Made by a program: the position numbers and the translations under genes
In this document: positions 47,691 to 58,545 of the stretch, piece after piece
Position numbering within the stretch: the first letter of the stretch is position 1
Layout: each line of letters begins with the position of its first letter
Assembly: GCA_946811185.2 (NCBI GenBank)
Contig: OX328102.1
Location: forward strand, 13,517,194-13,581,193
DNA from: Hippopus hippopus
Taxonomy: Eukaryota; Mollusca; Bivalvia; Cardiida; Cardiidae
Direction of reading: 5' to 3'
Length of the DNA: 64,000 nt
The notes under the pieces: model-generated
Seen by the model: only the letters and a program-made list of their open reading frames with translations
Database searches by the model: none
Told to the model about the DNA's origin: nothing

Positions 47691-49565
47691 CAAGTGCTGT
47701 TCTATAAATTCGTGTAATTTTGTTGTAAAAATGGAACTAGGAGACCAATTACGTTCATATTTGGTATACCTATTAATTTATCTATATCTGAAAACTCCTG
47801 CAAATTTCATTTAAATACATAAAGAGAAACATTTTTAACAACTGATTACAAAAGACATGTGAACATACATTGCCGGGCTCCAAATATGAATGAATAACGT
47901 CAACGTCATTACAAGTCAAGCGATCGGCGTACTTTTTCTACATAATCCCCTTGAATGTTCACACATTTTCGGTGTCTTGAGACCCACATGTTAAATGTGT
48001 CTTTATACCAATCACTGTTGAAGGATCGAATTACACCCCTGATAGTAAGACATAGTTCCTGTAACGAGTCGAATTTCTGGCCGTGTAAGCTCGCCTTAAT
48101 TTCAGGAAAGACCCGGCAATCCATGGGGGCCGAATCGGGTGAATAAGGTGGATGCTCCAGAATTTGAAATCCGATCAGGCTGATTTCCAACATTGTTGAT
48201 GAGGCATGGTGAGCCGGCGCGTTGTCTTGATGAAATATTACATCGCATAGATCCAAGTCTGGTCGCTTCCGAGTGAGTGCATCAACTAGATCATGGCGTA
48301 ACACCTGCAATGAAAAGGGAATTGTTGAGTATTGTGTTGAAACATTGTTGTTAAAACATTGTTTGTGTGGTTTTTTTTATTTTGTAATTATTGAAATGAC
48401 ACTTTGGTTTTTTTCCATATCCCTTTTTTCAATTTCAATTTTATATTTTAGTTTAGCATAAAAACAAAGAAATATCTTTGAATAATAATCTACGTTCACC
48501 GTTCGGCCATCTTTAACTTTGTGTTCCAAGATCATCCCTTTGCGGTCCATGGAGTAGATAAACATCTCTTTCCCCATACTGCGTTGAACCCGTGCTTTCT
48601 TTGGTGCTGGTGATCTAGGGGTCTTCCATACGCTTGATTCCAACTTTGTTTCGGGATCGTAATGATGGATCCATGTTTCATCAACAGTTATTATGTGGTC
48701 TAAAAATCGATCTCCTTCAAGTTCAAATCGGCGTAAAAACTAAGTTGAACACGTTACCCGCCGCTCCTTCTCCGTATCCTTAAGAAGTCTTGGCACTCAG
48801 CGTGTGCTCACTTTAAAAGTCATTCCTAGATCCTTTGTAAGAATATGATGTACAGTGGAGCAAGACACACCTAACTCTTCCAGTATGGCACACACTGTGA
48901 CTCGCTGGTCGTTATCCACCTTTTTACGCACAATATCCAAAATTGACGATGTTACACTAGCCGGCCGTCCTACCCGAGGATCATCTTCAAGCGCTGTTCT
49001 TCCATTCCTGAATCGCTCATGCCACTTATAGACAAATGAAGTACTACAGCAACTTGAAGTCGTTGACTTCTTAATCAATTCTATGGTTTCTTTTGGTGAT
49101 TTACCAAGTCCGACACAGATCTTTATTATTTCGCGTAATTGAACATCCACAGAAGACGTCATTGCGTCAAAAAATTACCCAGCACTGACGTGACAAAAAG
49201 TATATTATCACAGTTAGCGGAAGTTCCATGGTTATGTTGTTTTGCGGAAATGACGTCATGATGTCATTTCAACGTCTGTATAATTGGCGCCATTTTCAGA
49301 CTCTTTAAAATGTTCGTTTCACACAAAACAGTATGTTTGAAATCGGAAAAAAATCGGAGCCTGCGCATAAAAAAATCTGAGCCTGGCAATGCGCGTTACG
49401 TGGGTTCCTATGGTTACGCACAGATTTCGTTACAAATGTTTTAAAACTGCAAAATTTTTACAGCAAGTTTACAATACATTTATTGTATTATAGGAAATTT
49501 AGCTCTAAATACCAAAAAATATGGTTTTTACAACAAAATTCCATGAATTTATCGAACAGCCCGCG
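47691..49565 (-). mobile_element. Mariner element, inactive
   Basis: Inverted ends of about 38 bp: AAATTCGTGTAATTTTGTTG at the left and CAACAAAATTCCATGAATTT at the right. TA follows the right end (49566-49567); the left TA has mutated. The inside is a mariner transposase pseudogene (49162-47909), plus about 360 bp between its start and the right end. Confidence 0.85.
47909..49162 (-). pseudogene. Mariner (D,D34D) transposase, two nonsense changes and a 171 bp block
   Basis: From MTSSVDVQLREI to VRRSLDL. The helix-turn-helix region (FVYKWHERFRNGR) and GRPASV are followed by catalytic motifs VDETWIHHY, FHQDNAPAH and YSPDSAPMD. The spacing between the second and third Asp is 34, which defines the mariner group. 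The frame holds TGA after FKVSTR and TAG in the segment CST-FLRR, both single-base changes. Between YYSK and VLRHDL lies a 171 bp block (48305-48475) ending in CAG. Otherwise the frame is continuous, so decay is modest. Confidence 0.9.
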
Positions 49566-49759
49566 TAGAATAGTAGTTAGTTGTTGGTCCATTTCAATGT
49601 GTTTCACTTTCAAACAATTCACTCAGTCCTGTTTGATATGAGCCAGCATCTTTTTTAAAATCATCATGATTAAAATCTCCCCGTAATAATGAATGATGGT
49701 GAATCTAAAAGAGGAACAAGGTCTTTATTCAGTATTTCTCTAAAATGGTCATTAGACAT
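49566..49759. other. No recognised feature
   Basis: Nothing recognised. Confidence 0.3.
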
Positions 49760-50200
49760 GTCCAGGGCTTTTTGTAAAACAGCAAATTCAAACATTCTGA
49801 TTACATGAGTACTGGACTGAAAATGTCGACTCAAGAGTGCACCCAAGGGTTATCTAAAGTTTGGCCTAGTGACCTACTTTTTTACCTGACCCATTTTCAA
49901 AGCTGTCTGAGATACCAAGACAAGTTTCGTGAGCATTGGACTGAAAATATGGCCTACAGAGTGCACACAAGGATTTTATAAGATTTGTCATAGTGACCTT
50001 CTCTTTGACCTAACATTAAATATTTTTAATTTCGACCAAACAATCATCAAGATACACATTTTAACATTCACAAATATTTGACTGAATTTGTGGCCACTAG
50101 ACTGTACACAAGGTACTTCTATGATTTGATCCAGTGACTTACTTTCTGACCCAACACGGCCCATTTACAAAATCTACCGACAGATCAAATGATCGCTTTT
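49760..50200 (+). mobile_element. Pearl-like core fragment (GTGCACACAAGG type)
   Basis: Three units with AGAGTGCACACAAGG and AGTGACCTACTTT, the same subfamily as 56214-58190. No termini. Confidence 0.6.
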
Positions 50201-51566
50201 TAGCTCTACTGGCTGAAAGCCAGCAGAGCTTATGTCATGGCGGGGTTTCCGTTGTCCGTCCGTCTGTCTTTTTCTTGTTTACACGATAAAGTCTGCATTT
50301 GTTGTCAAATTTTCGTGAAACTTGCACAGTTTGTTCATCTCATCAATAGCTTCAAACCTATTGATTTTGAAAAAATTCCAACAAACAGTATGGGAAAAGT
50401 AGCCATTTCAAGTTGAAAATTTCCATTTCTTGTTTACGCAATAAAGTCTGCAGATGTGGTCAGATTTTTGTGAAACTTGCACAGTTTGTTTATCTCATCA
50501 ATAGCTTCAACCCTATTGATTTTGAAAAAAATCCAACAAACAGTATCTGAAAATTAGCCATTTCAAGTTGAAAATTTCCATTTCTTGTTTACGCGATAAA
50601 GTCTGCAGATCTGGTCAGATTTTTGTGAAACTTGCACAGTTTGTTTATCTTATCAAAAGCTTCAACCCTATTGATTTTGAAAAAAAATCCAACAAACAGT
50701 ATCTGAAAAGTAGCCATTTCAAGTTTAAAATTTCCATTTCTTGTTTACGTGATAAAAGTCTGCATTTGTGGTCAGATTTTCGTGAAACCTGCACAGTTTG
50801 TTTATCTCATCAATAGCTTCAACCCTATTGATTTAGAAAAAAACCCAACAAACAGTATGGGAAAAGTAGCCATTTCAAGTTGAAAATTTCCATTGCTTGT
50901 TTACACGATAAAGTCTGCATTTGTTATCAGATTTTGATGAAACTTGCACAGTTTGTTTATCTTATCAATTGCTTCAACCCTATTGATTTTGAAAAAAAAT
51001 CCAACAAACAGTATAGGAAAAGTAGTCATTTCAAGTTTAAAATTTCCATTGCTTGTTTACGCGATAAAGTCTCCATTTGTTATCAGATTTTTGTGAAACT
51101 TGCATAGTTTGTTTATGTCATCAATAGCTTGAACCGTATTGATTTTGAAAAAAATCCAACAAACAATATGGGAAATGTAGCCATTTAAAGTTGAAAATTT
51201 CCATTTCTTGTTCAGGCAATGAAGTCCACAGTTTTGATCCAGTTCTTTTGAAACTTTCAAAGATTGTTTGGTTTATCAAGGGATTGAACTCTTTTAAAAG
51301 TGAAGAAAATCTACTGATCTGTTCAGGAAAAGCAGCCATTTGATAACTTAGTATTGCTTACTCAACAAAGTCCACATTATTTGTCACATTTCTTTGAAAT
51401 TTGCTGGAATTGTTTAATACATGGCGTACTCAAATCCTATCAAATTTGGCTGGATTCCAAACAATTATTTTTCAGAAATTGCACTTCATTTTTTTTCACT
51501 GTTTGTTCAATTCACCATGCTGTCTTAGTGGGTTCAAGCCCAGTTGTAAGAACACCCCCCCCTTTT

Positions 51567-51611
<45 letters not shown>

Positions 51612-51710
51612 CTTGTCTTTTTTCATTTTGTATCATGAATTTATAATGTATGCTAGCAAAAAAGCAAAATCACTGCCAGTAGAGCGATTTCAGGCCCTCA
51701 AGGGCCTCTA
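50201..51710 (-). mobile_element. Pearl-like element with seven ~155 bp core units
   Basis: Terminus TAGCTCTACTGGCTGAAAGC then GTCCGTCCGTCTGTC. Units start near 50270, 50428, 50583, 50738, 50893, 51049 and 51206, each with CTTGTTTACGCGATAAAGTC and AACTTGCACAGTTTGTTTAT. A (TG)n tract of about 22 repeats lies at 51568-51609, and the end hairpin is AGGCCCTCAAGGGCCT. The core differs from the other pearl subfamilies in the window. Confidence 0.8.
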
Positions 51711-51764
51711 GTTTTACTCTGAAACTGAAATTATGGTCTCTAGAGTACACACAATTATTTTTTT

Positions 51765-53275
51765 AGCTCACCTGAGCACAAAGTGCTCAAATTGAGCTTT
51801 TGTGATCATGCTGTGTCCTTCGTTCGTCTTGCAGTCCTCAACATTTACCTTGTGTGCACTCTAGAGGCCACATTTTCTGTCTGATACTCTTGAAACTTGG
51901 TCAGAATGTTTGTCTTGATAAAGTCTCAGACAAGTTTGAAATTGGGTCATGTCGGGTCAAAAAGAAGGTCATCTGGCCAAACCTTGTAAAAACCTTGTGC
52001 AGTCTAGAGGCTGCATTTTCAGACTGATACTCTTGAAACATGGCCAGAATGTTTGTCTTGATGATATCTTGGACAAGTTTGAAATTGGGTCACTTCAGTT
52101 CAAATAGTAAGTCACTGGGCTAAATCTTAGAAAAACCTTGTGTGCACTCTAGAGGCCACATTTTTATTCATATACTCTTGAAAACTTGGTCAAAATGTTT
52201 TGTCTTGATGATTTATTTCATGCTTTCCGGTAGGATATCGAGAAATAGCGGTGAAAATATTTTTCGATATTCCACGGGTACGACCAGTGAAAATACTGAT
52301 TTTTATATTCTAGTTAACTAGGTAAAATGCGCGTGACTCACAACCAGATGGAAATATGACGTCATTTACCTTACATTTCTCGCGCTTGACGTAATATTGT
52401 TATGCGTTGCTATGCGGATGGGGTACGCCACTGGGAATAACTGAAAAGACTGTACTGGATTTTAAAAAAGTTCCTTCCAGAAAGGGTTAAAAGCATGAAA
52501 TAAATAGAATATTTTTTTTTTTTTTTCGGTGAAAGATCCAAATTTATTTCATCTCGTAAACACCATCGGTAATATTTTCACTCGTGGCTGCGCCACTTGT
52601 GAATATTTTACCGATGATGTTCACTCGATGAAATAAATTTCGATCTTTCACTGAAAAAAACAAATATCCTCTGTATCTTGGACAAGTTTGAAATTGGTTC
52701 ATGTTAGGTCAGAAAGTAGGTCACTGGGCCAAATCCTAGAAAAACCTTGTGTGCACTACAGAGTCCACATGTTTAGCCTCATACTCATGAAACTAGGTCA
52801 GATTTTACATCTTGATAGTATCTCGGACAAGTTTGAAATTGTGTCATTTAGAGTCAAAAAGTAAGTCATTGGGCCGGATCTTAGAACAAGCTTGTATGCA
52901 CTGTAGAAGCCACATTTTCAGCCTGATACTCATGAAGATTGGTGAGAAGGTTTGTCTTATATTTGCCTTGATGATATGTCAGACAAATTCGAAATTAGGT
53001 CATGTTAGGTCATAAAGTAGGTCACTTGGCAAAATCTTAGAAAAACCTTGTGTGCACCGTAGAGGCCACATTTTCAGCGTGATACTCAAGAAACTTGGTC
53101 AGAAAGTTTGTCTTGATGATATCTTGGACATGTTAGAAATTGAGTCATGTCGGGTCAAAAGGAAGGTCACTAATACTTATTTGTTCCACATCATTTAAAC
53201 CAAGATCTCTTGAGCTTTATCGACTGTAGATGACTTTACTCAGGTGAGCACTTTAGGGCCATTGGCCTTCTTGTT
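51765..53275 (-). mobile_element. Pearl-like element (TGTGTGCACTCTAGAGG type) split by a MITE
   Basis: Starts AGCTCACCTGAGCACAAAGT and ends AGGGCCATTGGCCTTCTTGT. Core units with GAGGCCACATTTTCAG and GACAAGTTTGAAATTGGGTC repeat about every 150-170 bp. The array is interrupted at 52207-52670. Confidence 0.75.
52207..52670. mobile_element. MITE with a cruciform-forming palindrome
   Basis: Inserted in a pearl core unit between GTCTTGATGA and ATCTTGGACA. Positions 52527-52653 form a long inverted repeat around GTGGCTGCGCCAC with arms CGGTGAAAGAT/ATCTTTCACTG. AAATAAAT and TTTATTTCAT boxes repeat at both ends. Confidence 0.7.
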
Positions 53276-53319
53276 AAAGATTTCCCAGTGACCATCTTTT
53301 TTTATCACATTCTTACTAA

Positions 53320-53530
53320 CAAAGTCCGCAACAAAGAAACAAATGCATGGCAGAAATACAGGGAGGGGGAGGATTCGAACCTAGAACGCCCGGATGAAAG
53401 GCCAACACCATAACCACTGAGCTAAAGAGAATTTTCCCTAACGCAGCTGTTAGGTATTTTATTTAAATCGGGATGAAGCCATGCATGAAGGAGTGGTCTC
53501 GCGTAACACAACCCCTCTTGAAGTAATCAT
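53320..53530 (-). repeat. tRNA-like repeat, copy 1
   Basis: Minus strand TAGCTCAGTGGTTATGGTGT (box A) and TAGGTTCGAATCCTCCC (box B) at 53430-53368, a convincing tRNA-like head. The rest (GAAGCCATGCATGAAGGAGT) is shared with copy 2. Probably a SINE rather than a tRNA gene, because it recurs with its flank and the anticodon stem is poor. Confidence 0.6.
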
Positions 53531-53624
53531 TTATTGATGACTCAAAGCCTTATTAGGCAGAAAGTCCGTTTTTGGACAACAAATGAGATTAATGGCTCAA
53601 TGGCCAATCCCGGACAAGCCCCCA

Positions 53625-53850
53625 TCTTACAAACAAAGTCCGCAATAAAGAAACAAATGAACAAATGCATGGCAGAAATACAGGGACCGGGCAGGATTCG
53701 AACATAGAACACTCGGACAAATGGCCAACACCATAACCAGAGCTAAAGAGAATTCTCCTTAACACAGCTGTTGGGTATTGTATTCAAATTGGGATGAAGC
53801 CATGCATGAAGGAGTGGTCTCCCGTAACAACATAACCTGCCTTGTTTTCA
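53625..53850 (-). repeat. tRNA-like repeat, copy 2
   Basis: Same order as copy 1 with 4 bp lost in box A (TAGCTCTGGTTATGG). The two copies are about 300 bp apart in the same orientation, separated by a TAATGGCTCAATGGCCA palindrome zone. Confidence 0.55.
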
Positions 53851-53989
53851 GTGGTCATTAGGAATTTTCTTATCTTATACATGGTTGATATCACTATTGT
53901 GCGACATCATTTTTGAGGTCATATTGTACGTATTTCATGGAAGTGAATAGTTTTTATGGATAATATGGTCATCCAATTTTGACCAAACA

Positions 53990-54160
53990 ATACAGAAATG
54001 ATCCTGCCATGGTCCTCTTTAGATTTCTTCAACAGGTATGATACATATAGAAACTGTGGTTGTCACGGCAACAAAACTGAACAATATTGAAAGTGTTAGA
54101 AAATCTTTTTGTCCGAAACCACAAGGGCTAGGGCTACCAAATTGGGCATGAAACTTCATC
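53990..54160 (-). mobile_element. Pearl-like fragment
   Basis: ATGATCCTGCCATGGTCCTC and AGGGCTAGGGCTACCAAATT, matching 44486-45540. Confidence 0.5.
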
Positions 54161-54500
54161 TTTGTCAGAACCACTATTGTAATTAAACATCTTTTTGTAA
54201 TAGAATTTTCAACCCATCTGTATTCCTTCAATATTCTGTGAAATAGTTCAGATTGGACACATACTAAACCAAAACTTATTTAAAATTGAATCATTTAATA
54301 AATTTGGCTATAGAATGTTTGTACTCCCTTCATCTCTCTCTCTCTTCACTGTCTATTCTTCAAATATCTGGTATTTCTGTATCTGTCTGGCTTGCTACCT
54401 GTCTGTTGCTCATCTTTATGAGAAATGTGAACCCCCCCCCCCTCTGGAAGTGACTTCAAATGGAATTTGATTTATGGTGCAGGTATAACAATCAATAGAT
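54161..54500. other. No recognised feature
   Basis: Includes short CT repeats at 54334-54345 and a CCCCCCCCCC run at 54433. Confidence 0.3.
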
Positions 54501-54504
54501 TTGT

Positions 54505-54660
54505 GTGTTTGGTGTTTAACTCTGTCAAATTGTTTTCGATTACATAACTGCAGCTAGTGCGCCTATACAAGTATCTCCAGTTTTGTGAACATGCACTGAC
54601 CATTCTGAAGCCACTGGCTGCTTACATTCATAATAATCAAAATAATGTTCATTATGTGAA
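54505..54660 (-). repeat. SINE-2 fragment, old
   Basis: TTGGTGTTTAACTCTGTCAA, GTGCGCCTATACAAGT and GCCACTGGCTGCTTAC follow the SINE-2 body order. The head is missing. Confidence 0.45.
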
Positions 54661-54722
54661 AAGGGCGCATAAAACGGAGTAGATGACACGGACTGGACCC
54701 GACATATCTTTCCTTACCGCAG

Positions 54723-54956
54723 GTGACACATGAACCTTTTTTGGACAGTACAGGACAAGATCAGACTGACAGTCCGACATCCTTTCTACACTGTCCATTG
54801 CCATATGATACTATCATTAAACTATCGAGTTATCTTTCACCTGAACTGTGTATCATAATGAAGCCGTTTAATAAGTGCATATTATTTTATTATTGGGAAA
54901 GTTTTAACCCTGTCAGCACCACAGACCAAAACAGGAGCTATGGTGAACAGGATTGA
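54723..54956 (+). CDS. Putative exon, unidentified
   Basis: A 77-codon open stretch preceded by a pyrimidine-rich acceptor (CCTTACCGCAG). It begins VTHEPFLDSTGQDQ. The segment LPYDTIIKLSSYLSPE faintly resembles the first helices of a death domain (compare the start of the CRADD death domain), which would fit the CARD exon upstream on the same strand, and phase 0 would allow joining at a weak donor in that exon. The similarity ends after about 20 residues and no convincing donor follows. This may be chance. Confidence 0.2.
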   Translation: MTHEPFLDSTGQDQTDSPTSFLHCPLPYDTIIKLSSYLSPELCIIMKPFNKCILFYYWESFNPVSTTDQNRSYGEQD

Positions 54957-54964
54957 TCAAGATT

Positions 54965-55317
54965 AGAATGCACATAACATGCATTCCGACCTTAAATTTT
55001 TACCGTCCGCTTGTTCAGTCTAGCCTGTTGGATAAAAACCTTATTTTCAGCGGCTTCTATTTTAAAATAACGACAGAAGTCGAGGTTATATTTGGGGTGA
55101 AAGAGTTAATGGAAGGAAATAAATAAAAATAGACCCAAACTCTTTACTCTACGATACATAGTGTGCATTCCCATCTTAGTTTTTTACTGTAAACTTGTTT
55201 AGTCAAGCCTGTTAGATAAAAATCTTACTTTCAGTGGATTCTGTTTTCAAACGACAACAAAAGTCTGTTATATTTGGGGTGAAAGAGTTAATGGAAGGCA
55301 ATAAATAAAAAATATAC
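54965..55317 (+). repeat. Tandem duplication, two ~175 bp units
   Basis: Units 54965-55135 and 55148-55317 both contain GTGCATTCC-like, TAGCCTGTTGGATAAAAACC and TTGGGGTGAAAGAGTTAATG. About 80 percent alike by eye. Confidence 0.65.
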
Positions 55318-55319
55318 TG

Positions 55320-55556
55320 AAACTCTTTACCAGACGACACTATTTTGGACTTGTCCAAATTCAAAGCTCTTGCAGGACAAAATAGATAAAATTATTAAGT
55401 CCATCATGATGACAGGAACCGTCTTAAAAAGGATAGATAAAATATTGAGAAAAGGAGATAATGTTGGTCGGCAGCACTGGATAGCTATCAGTAATTGTTT
55501 TCGGAAGCCTTACTCTTTGGGGCCTTTAGAACTCTGGATTGTTTGTTAAAGGGTTA
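55320..55556 (+). mobile_element. TPM copy, A-B, old
   Basis: AACTCTTTACCAGACGACAC start; centre altered (GATAATGTTGGTCGGCAGCA); B end GTTTGTTAAAGGGTTA. Confidence 0.6.
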
Positions 55557-55564
55557 TGGCACTT

Positions 55565-55795
55565 TTAACCCTTTACTCCACAGATACTCATTTTGACGCA
55601 TCAAGAACAGACAGCTTTTGAAAACACTGTGGGAAAAGGAGAAACTGCTCGTAACGAGCAGTTTCTCCTTTTCCCACAATGTTTTCTACTCTTATCAGAT
55701 ATCTGTATCTCCATTTGTCCACATTTTTGACATCGTATCTTTATTTGTTGTTGAACTGGAAGAGTCTAAAATTGGAATATCAGGTAAAGTGTTAA
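55565..55795 (-). mobile_element. TPM copy, B-A, with compensated centre
   Basis: TTAACCCTTTACTCCACAGA to GGTAAAGTGTTAA. The palindrome reads GAAACTGCTCGTAACGAGCA, differing from the consensus on both arms symmetrically. Confidence 0.75.
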
Positions 55796-56210
55796 AAGAC
55801 TGATGCAGATCTAAACCATCAAGAATGGATATACTTTTGGAAAATGGAAAGGCCTGATTAATGTGCTGAAAGTAAGGATAAACCTTTTGAATAAATGTGA
55901 AAAAGTAGGGATTATTAAGAAGAAAAAGTATAGATAGTAGGGCATATTTACAGAGGACTGACCATACCTTTCATCAGTTATAATGGAGAATTCACCATTT
56001 ATTTACACATTTGACTTCTTCATGTTAATATAATTGCTCTCTTTACATCAGGCACGATTTGTGAATTCATAGCACAGCAACAAGAGCAATCTTATACAGA
56101 CAGTGAGGCTTGACAAGGGATAGCCCCATATCACATTGAATTCAACCAGAAACCACATGTGCCTATAATACAGACCAGCATTAGAAATGCTTTTGCATCA
56201 GTGAAGTTAG
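55796..56210. other. No recognised feature
   Basis: Unassigned DNA. Confidence 0.3.
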
Positions 56211-56213
56211 AAC

Positions 56214-58190
56214 AAGAGGGCCATTGCCCAAAAGCACTCAGTTGAGTAAAGTCATCTAGTCTTCTAGGATTGATAAAGTTGATTGATTGAATTGGACTTT
56301 AACACCATTTTAACAGCTTAGGTCATATCATGGCGGTCAGTGCACCTACGCATGTGTTTCCTGTCTTTCTCAGACCAGTACTGACACAACTTTCTTTCCT
56401 AGTCACTGACTACTTTCTCACATGCATCGAAGGTAAGAGACGAAAAATCACCAGAAAGAAAGATTGCACGAAAAATCACCAGAAAGAAAGATTGCCTCAA
56501 CCAGGTATCAAACCTCATAACTACCTAGTCACAAGTCCGATTCGCTAACCACTGAGCTACTTGGAGTGGCTGACAAAGTTGAACACATCCTGGTTGTGAT
56601 GATGTGAACACATGAGTGTTAGTGACCTACTGTATGGCCCGATGTTACTCTATGAACCTGTCCAAGATATCATGAAGACAAACATTCTGGCCAAGTCCCA
56701 TGAGTATCAGACTTAACATATGGCATCTAAAGTGCACACAAGGTTTTTTCTTCATTTGTCCCTACTTTTTTTTAACCCAACATGACCAAATTTTTAAACT
56801 GGTACTAAATATCATCAAAACAAACATTCTAAGTTTTTAGAGTATCAGACTGAAAATGATTGTGGTCTCTATAGGGTACACACATTTAAGATTTGTCCAA
56901 ATGACACACTTTTTGACCTGACGTAAGCCAATTTAAAGACTGTTCAAGATATTATCGAGACAAACATTCTGACCAAGTTTCATGAGTGCCAGGCAGAAAA
57001 TGTGGCACCTAAGTCCACACAAGATTTAATCCAGTGACTTACTTTTTATGCTTGTTAGAAATGCCATCAACACAAATATTCTGACCAAGTTTCATGAATT
57101 TCAGACTAATAAAGAGGCCTCTAAAGTGCAATGTTTTCCTAAGTTTTGGCCCAGTGACTTTTCTTTTGACCTGATCTGACCTTATTTCTAACTTGCCCAA
57201 GATATCATAAAGGCAAACATTCTGACCAATTTTGATGAGTATCGGGCTGAAAACAAGATCTCTGAAATGCACACAAGGTTTATCTATGATCTGTCCCTCT
57301 GACCTACTTTTTGAACCAACATAACCCAATTTCAGACTCGTCACAGATTTCATCAAGATAACCATTGTGACAAAGTTTTATGGGCATCAGTCTGTAAATG
57401 TAGCCTCTAGAAAGCACATGAGGTTTTTACTACGTTTTGACCTAATCTGACCTTATTTCTAACTTGTCCAATATTTAATCATGACATTCTAACCAAGTTT
57501 CATGATTATCAGGCTGAAATATGGCCCCTGAAATGCACACAAGGTTTTTCAATGAGTTTTCCCAATGCCAATTTTTTTCCACTTACATTACCTAGTGTCA
57601 AACTTGTCACAACTGTCATCAAGACAACCATTCTGACCAAGTTTTATGAGTATCTGAGTGTAAATTTGGCCTCCTGGGTACACAATTTTTTGTAAGATAA
57701 GCTCGAATGACCTACCTCTTGTTCTGACCCAATTTCTAACTGTTTAGATATAATCAAGACAAACATTCTGACCAAGTTTCATGAGTATCCGGCTGAAAAT
57801 GTAGCCTCAAGAGTGCACACAAGGTTTTTCTAAGGTTTGGCCCAGTGACCTACTTTGGACCTGATACGACATTCTTTTGAGAATGTCTCAGATATCATCA
57901 AGACAAACATTCTGAGTTTTATGAGTATCACGCTGAAAATGTGACCTCTAGAGTGCACACAACATTTTTCTGGATTTAGCCCAGTGACCTAATTTTTGAC
58001 CCAACAAGACCCAATTTTGAACTTGTCCAAGATTTTTATTAAGTCAAACATTCTGACCAAGCTTCATGAGTATTTTACTAAAACTGTGGCCTGGAGTGCA
58101 CACAAGGTAAATGTTAACGCCTTCACAACACACACAGCATGATCACAAAAGCCAACTTGAGCACTTCGTGCTCAGGTGGGCTAAAAAGAT
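56214..58190 (+). mobile_element. Pearl-like element with about ten core units, split by a SINE
   Basis: Left terminus AACAAGAGGGCCATTGCCC. Core units (GACAAACATTCTGACCAAGT, AGTGCACACAAGG, GACCTACTTT) repeat about every 130-165 bp from 56620 to 58110. Right terminus GAGCACTTCGTGCTC then AGGTGGGCTAAAAA, a hairpin. SINE-1 sits at 56278-56572. Confidence 0.8.
56278..56572 (-). repeat. SINE-1, complete
   Basis: Tail TTGATTGATTGAATTGGACT at the left, GGTCATATCATGGCGGTCAG body and head (minus) AGTAGCTCAGTGGTTAGCG. A 27-28 bp internal duplication (ACGAAAAATCACCAGAAAG twice) lies at 56438-56490. Confidence 0.75.
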
Positions 58191-58244
58191 AGAAGTTGTA
58201 GTGCCACAGTATTTCCTGTTTTATGGTCTGGTTATCCAATTATT

Positions 58245-58545
58245 GGTTGCTAAACCTGGTAGCTCATTCAGTAAAGTACAGGCCTTGAAACCTAGGGATG
58301 GCTGGTTTGATTTCCCAGTTTAGCCAAATTCTTTCTAGAGATTAGTGACTGTCATTGCAACAAGGTTCTTTTCTCTCCATGCTAAACTGCATGTCGACGG
58401 TGTATATAATGGAAAGTGGCCAGTGGCTTGGAAAGAATACTGTGTGTAGTACTGGTATAGGAAACTTCAGGAAAGCATGCATTTTGCAATACAGCTGAAA
58501 TAATGTTAAAGACCACATGGAACACCAAATAAATAGGTGATCTTT
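58245..58545 (+). repeat. SINE-2, plus orientation
   Basis: Head at the left: GGTAGCTCATTCAGTAAAGT and GGATGGCTGGTTTGATTTCC. The body is the inverse of the other copies (AGTACTGGTATAGGAAACTT, GGAAAGCATGC). Confidence 0.6.

Noticed and set aside
53368..53430. Possible functional tRNA gene
   Set aside because: Box A and B are good, but the anticodon stem does not pair well and the unit is duplicated with its flanks, so it is called a tRNA-derived repeat.
50201..58190. CRISPR-like or satellite array, because of regularly spaced repeats
   Set aside because: Units of ~155 bp are contiguous without short spacers and are bounded by pearl-type termini; this is eukaryotic DNA.
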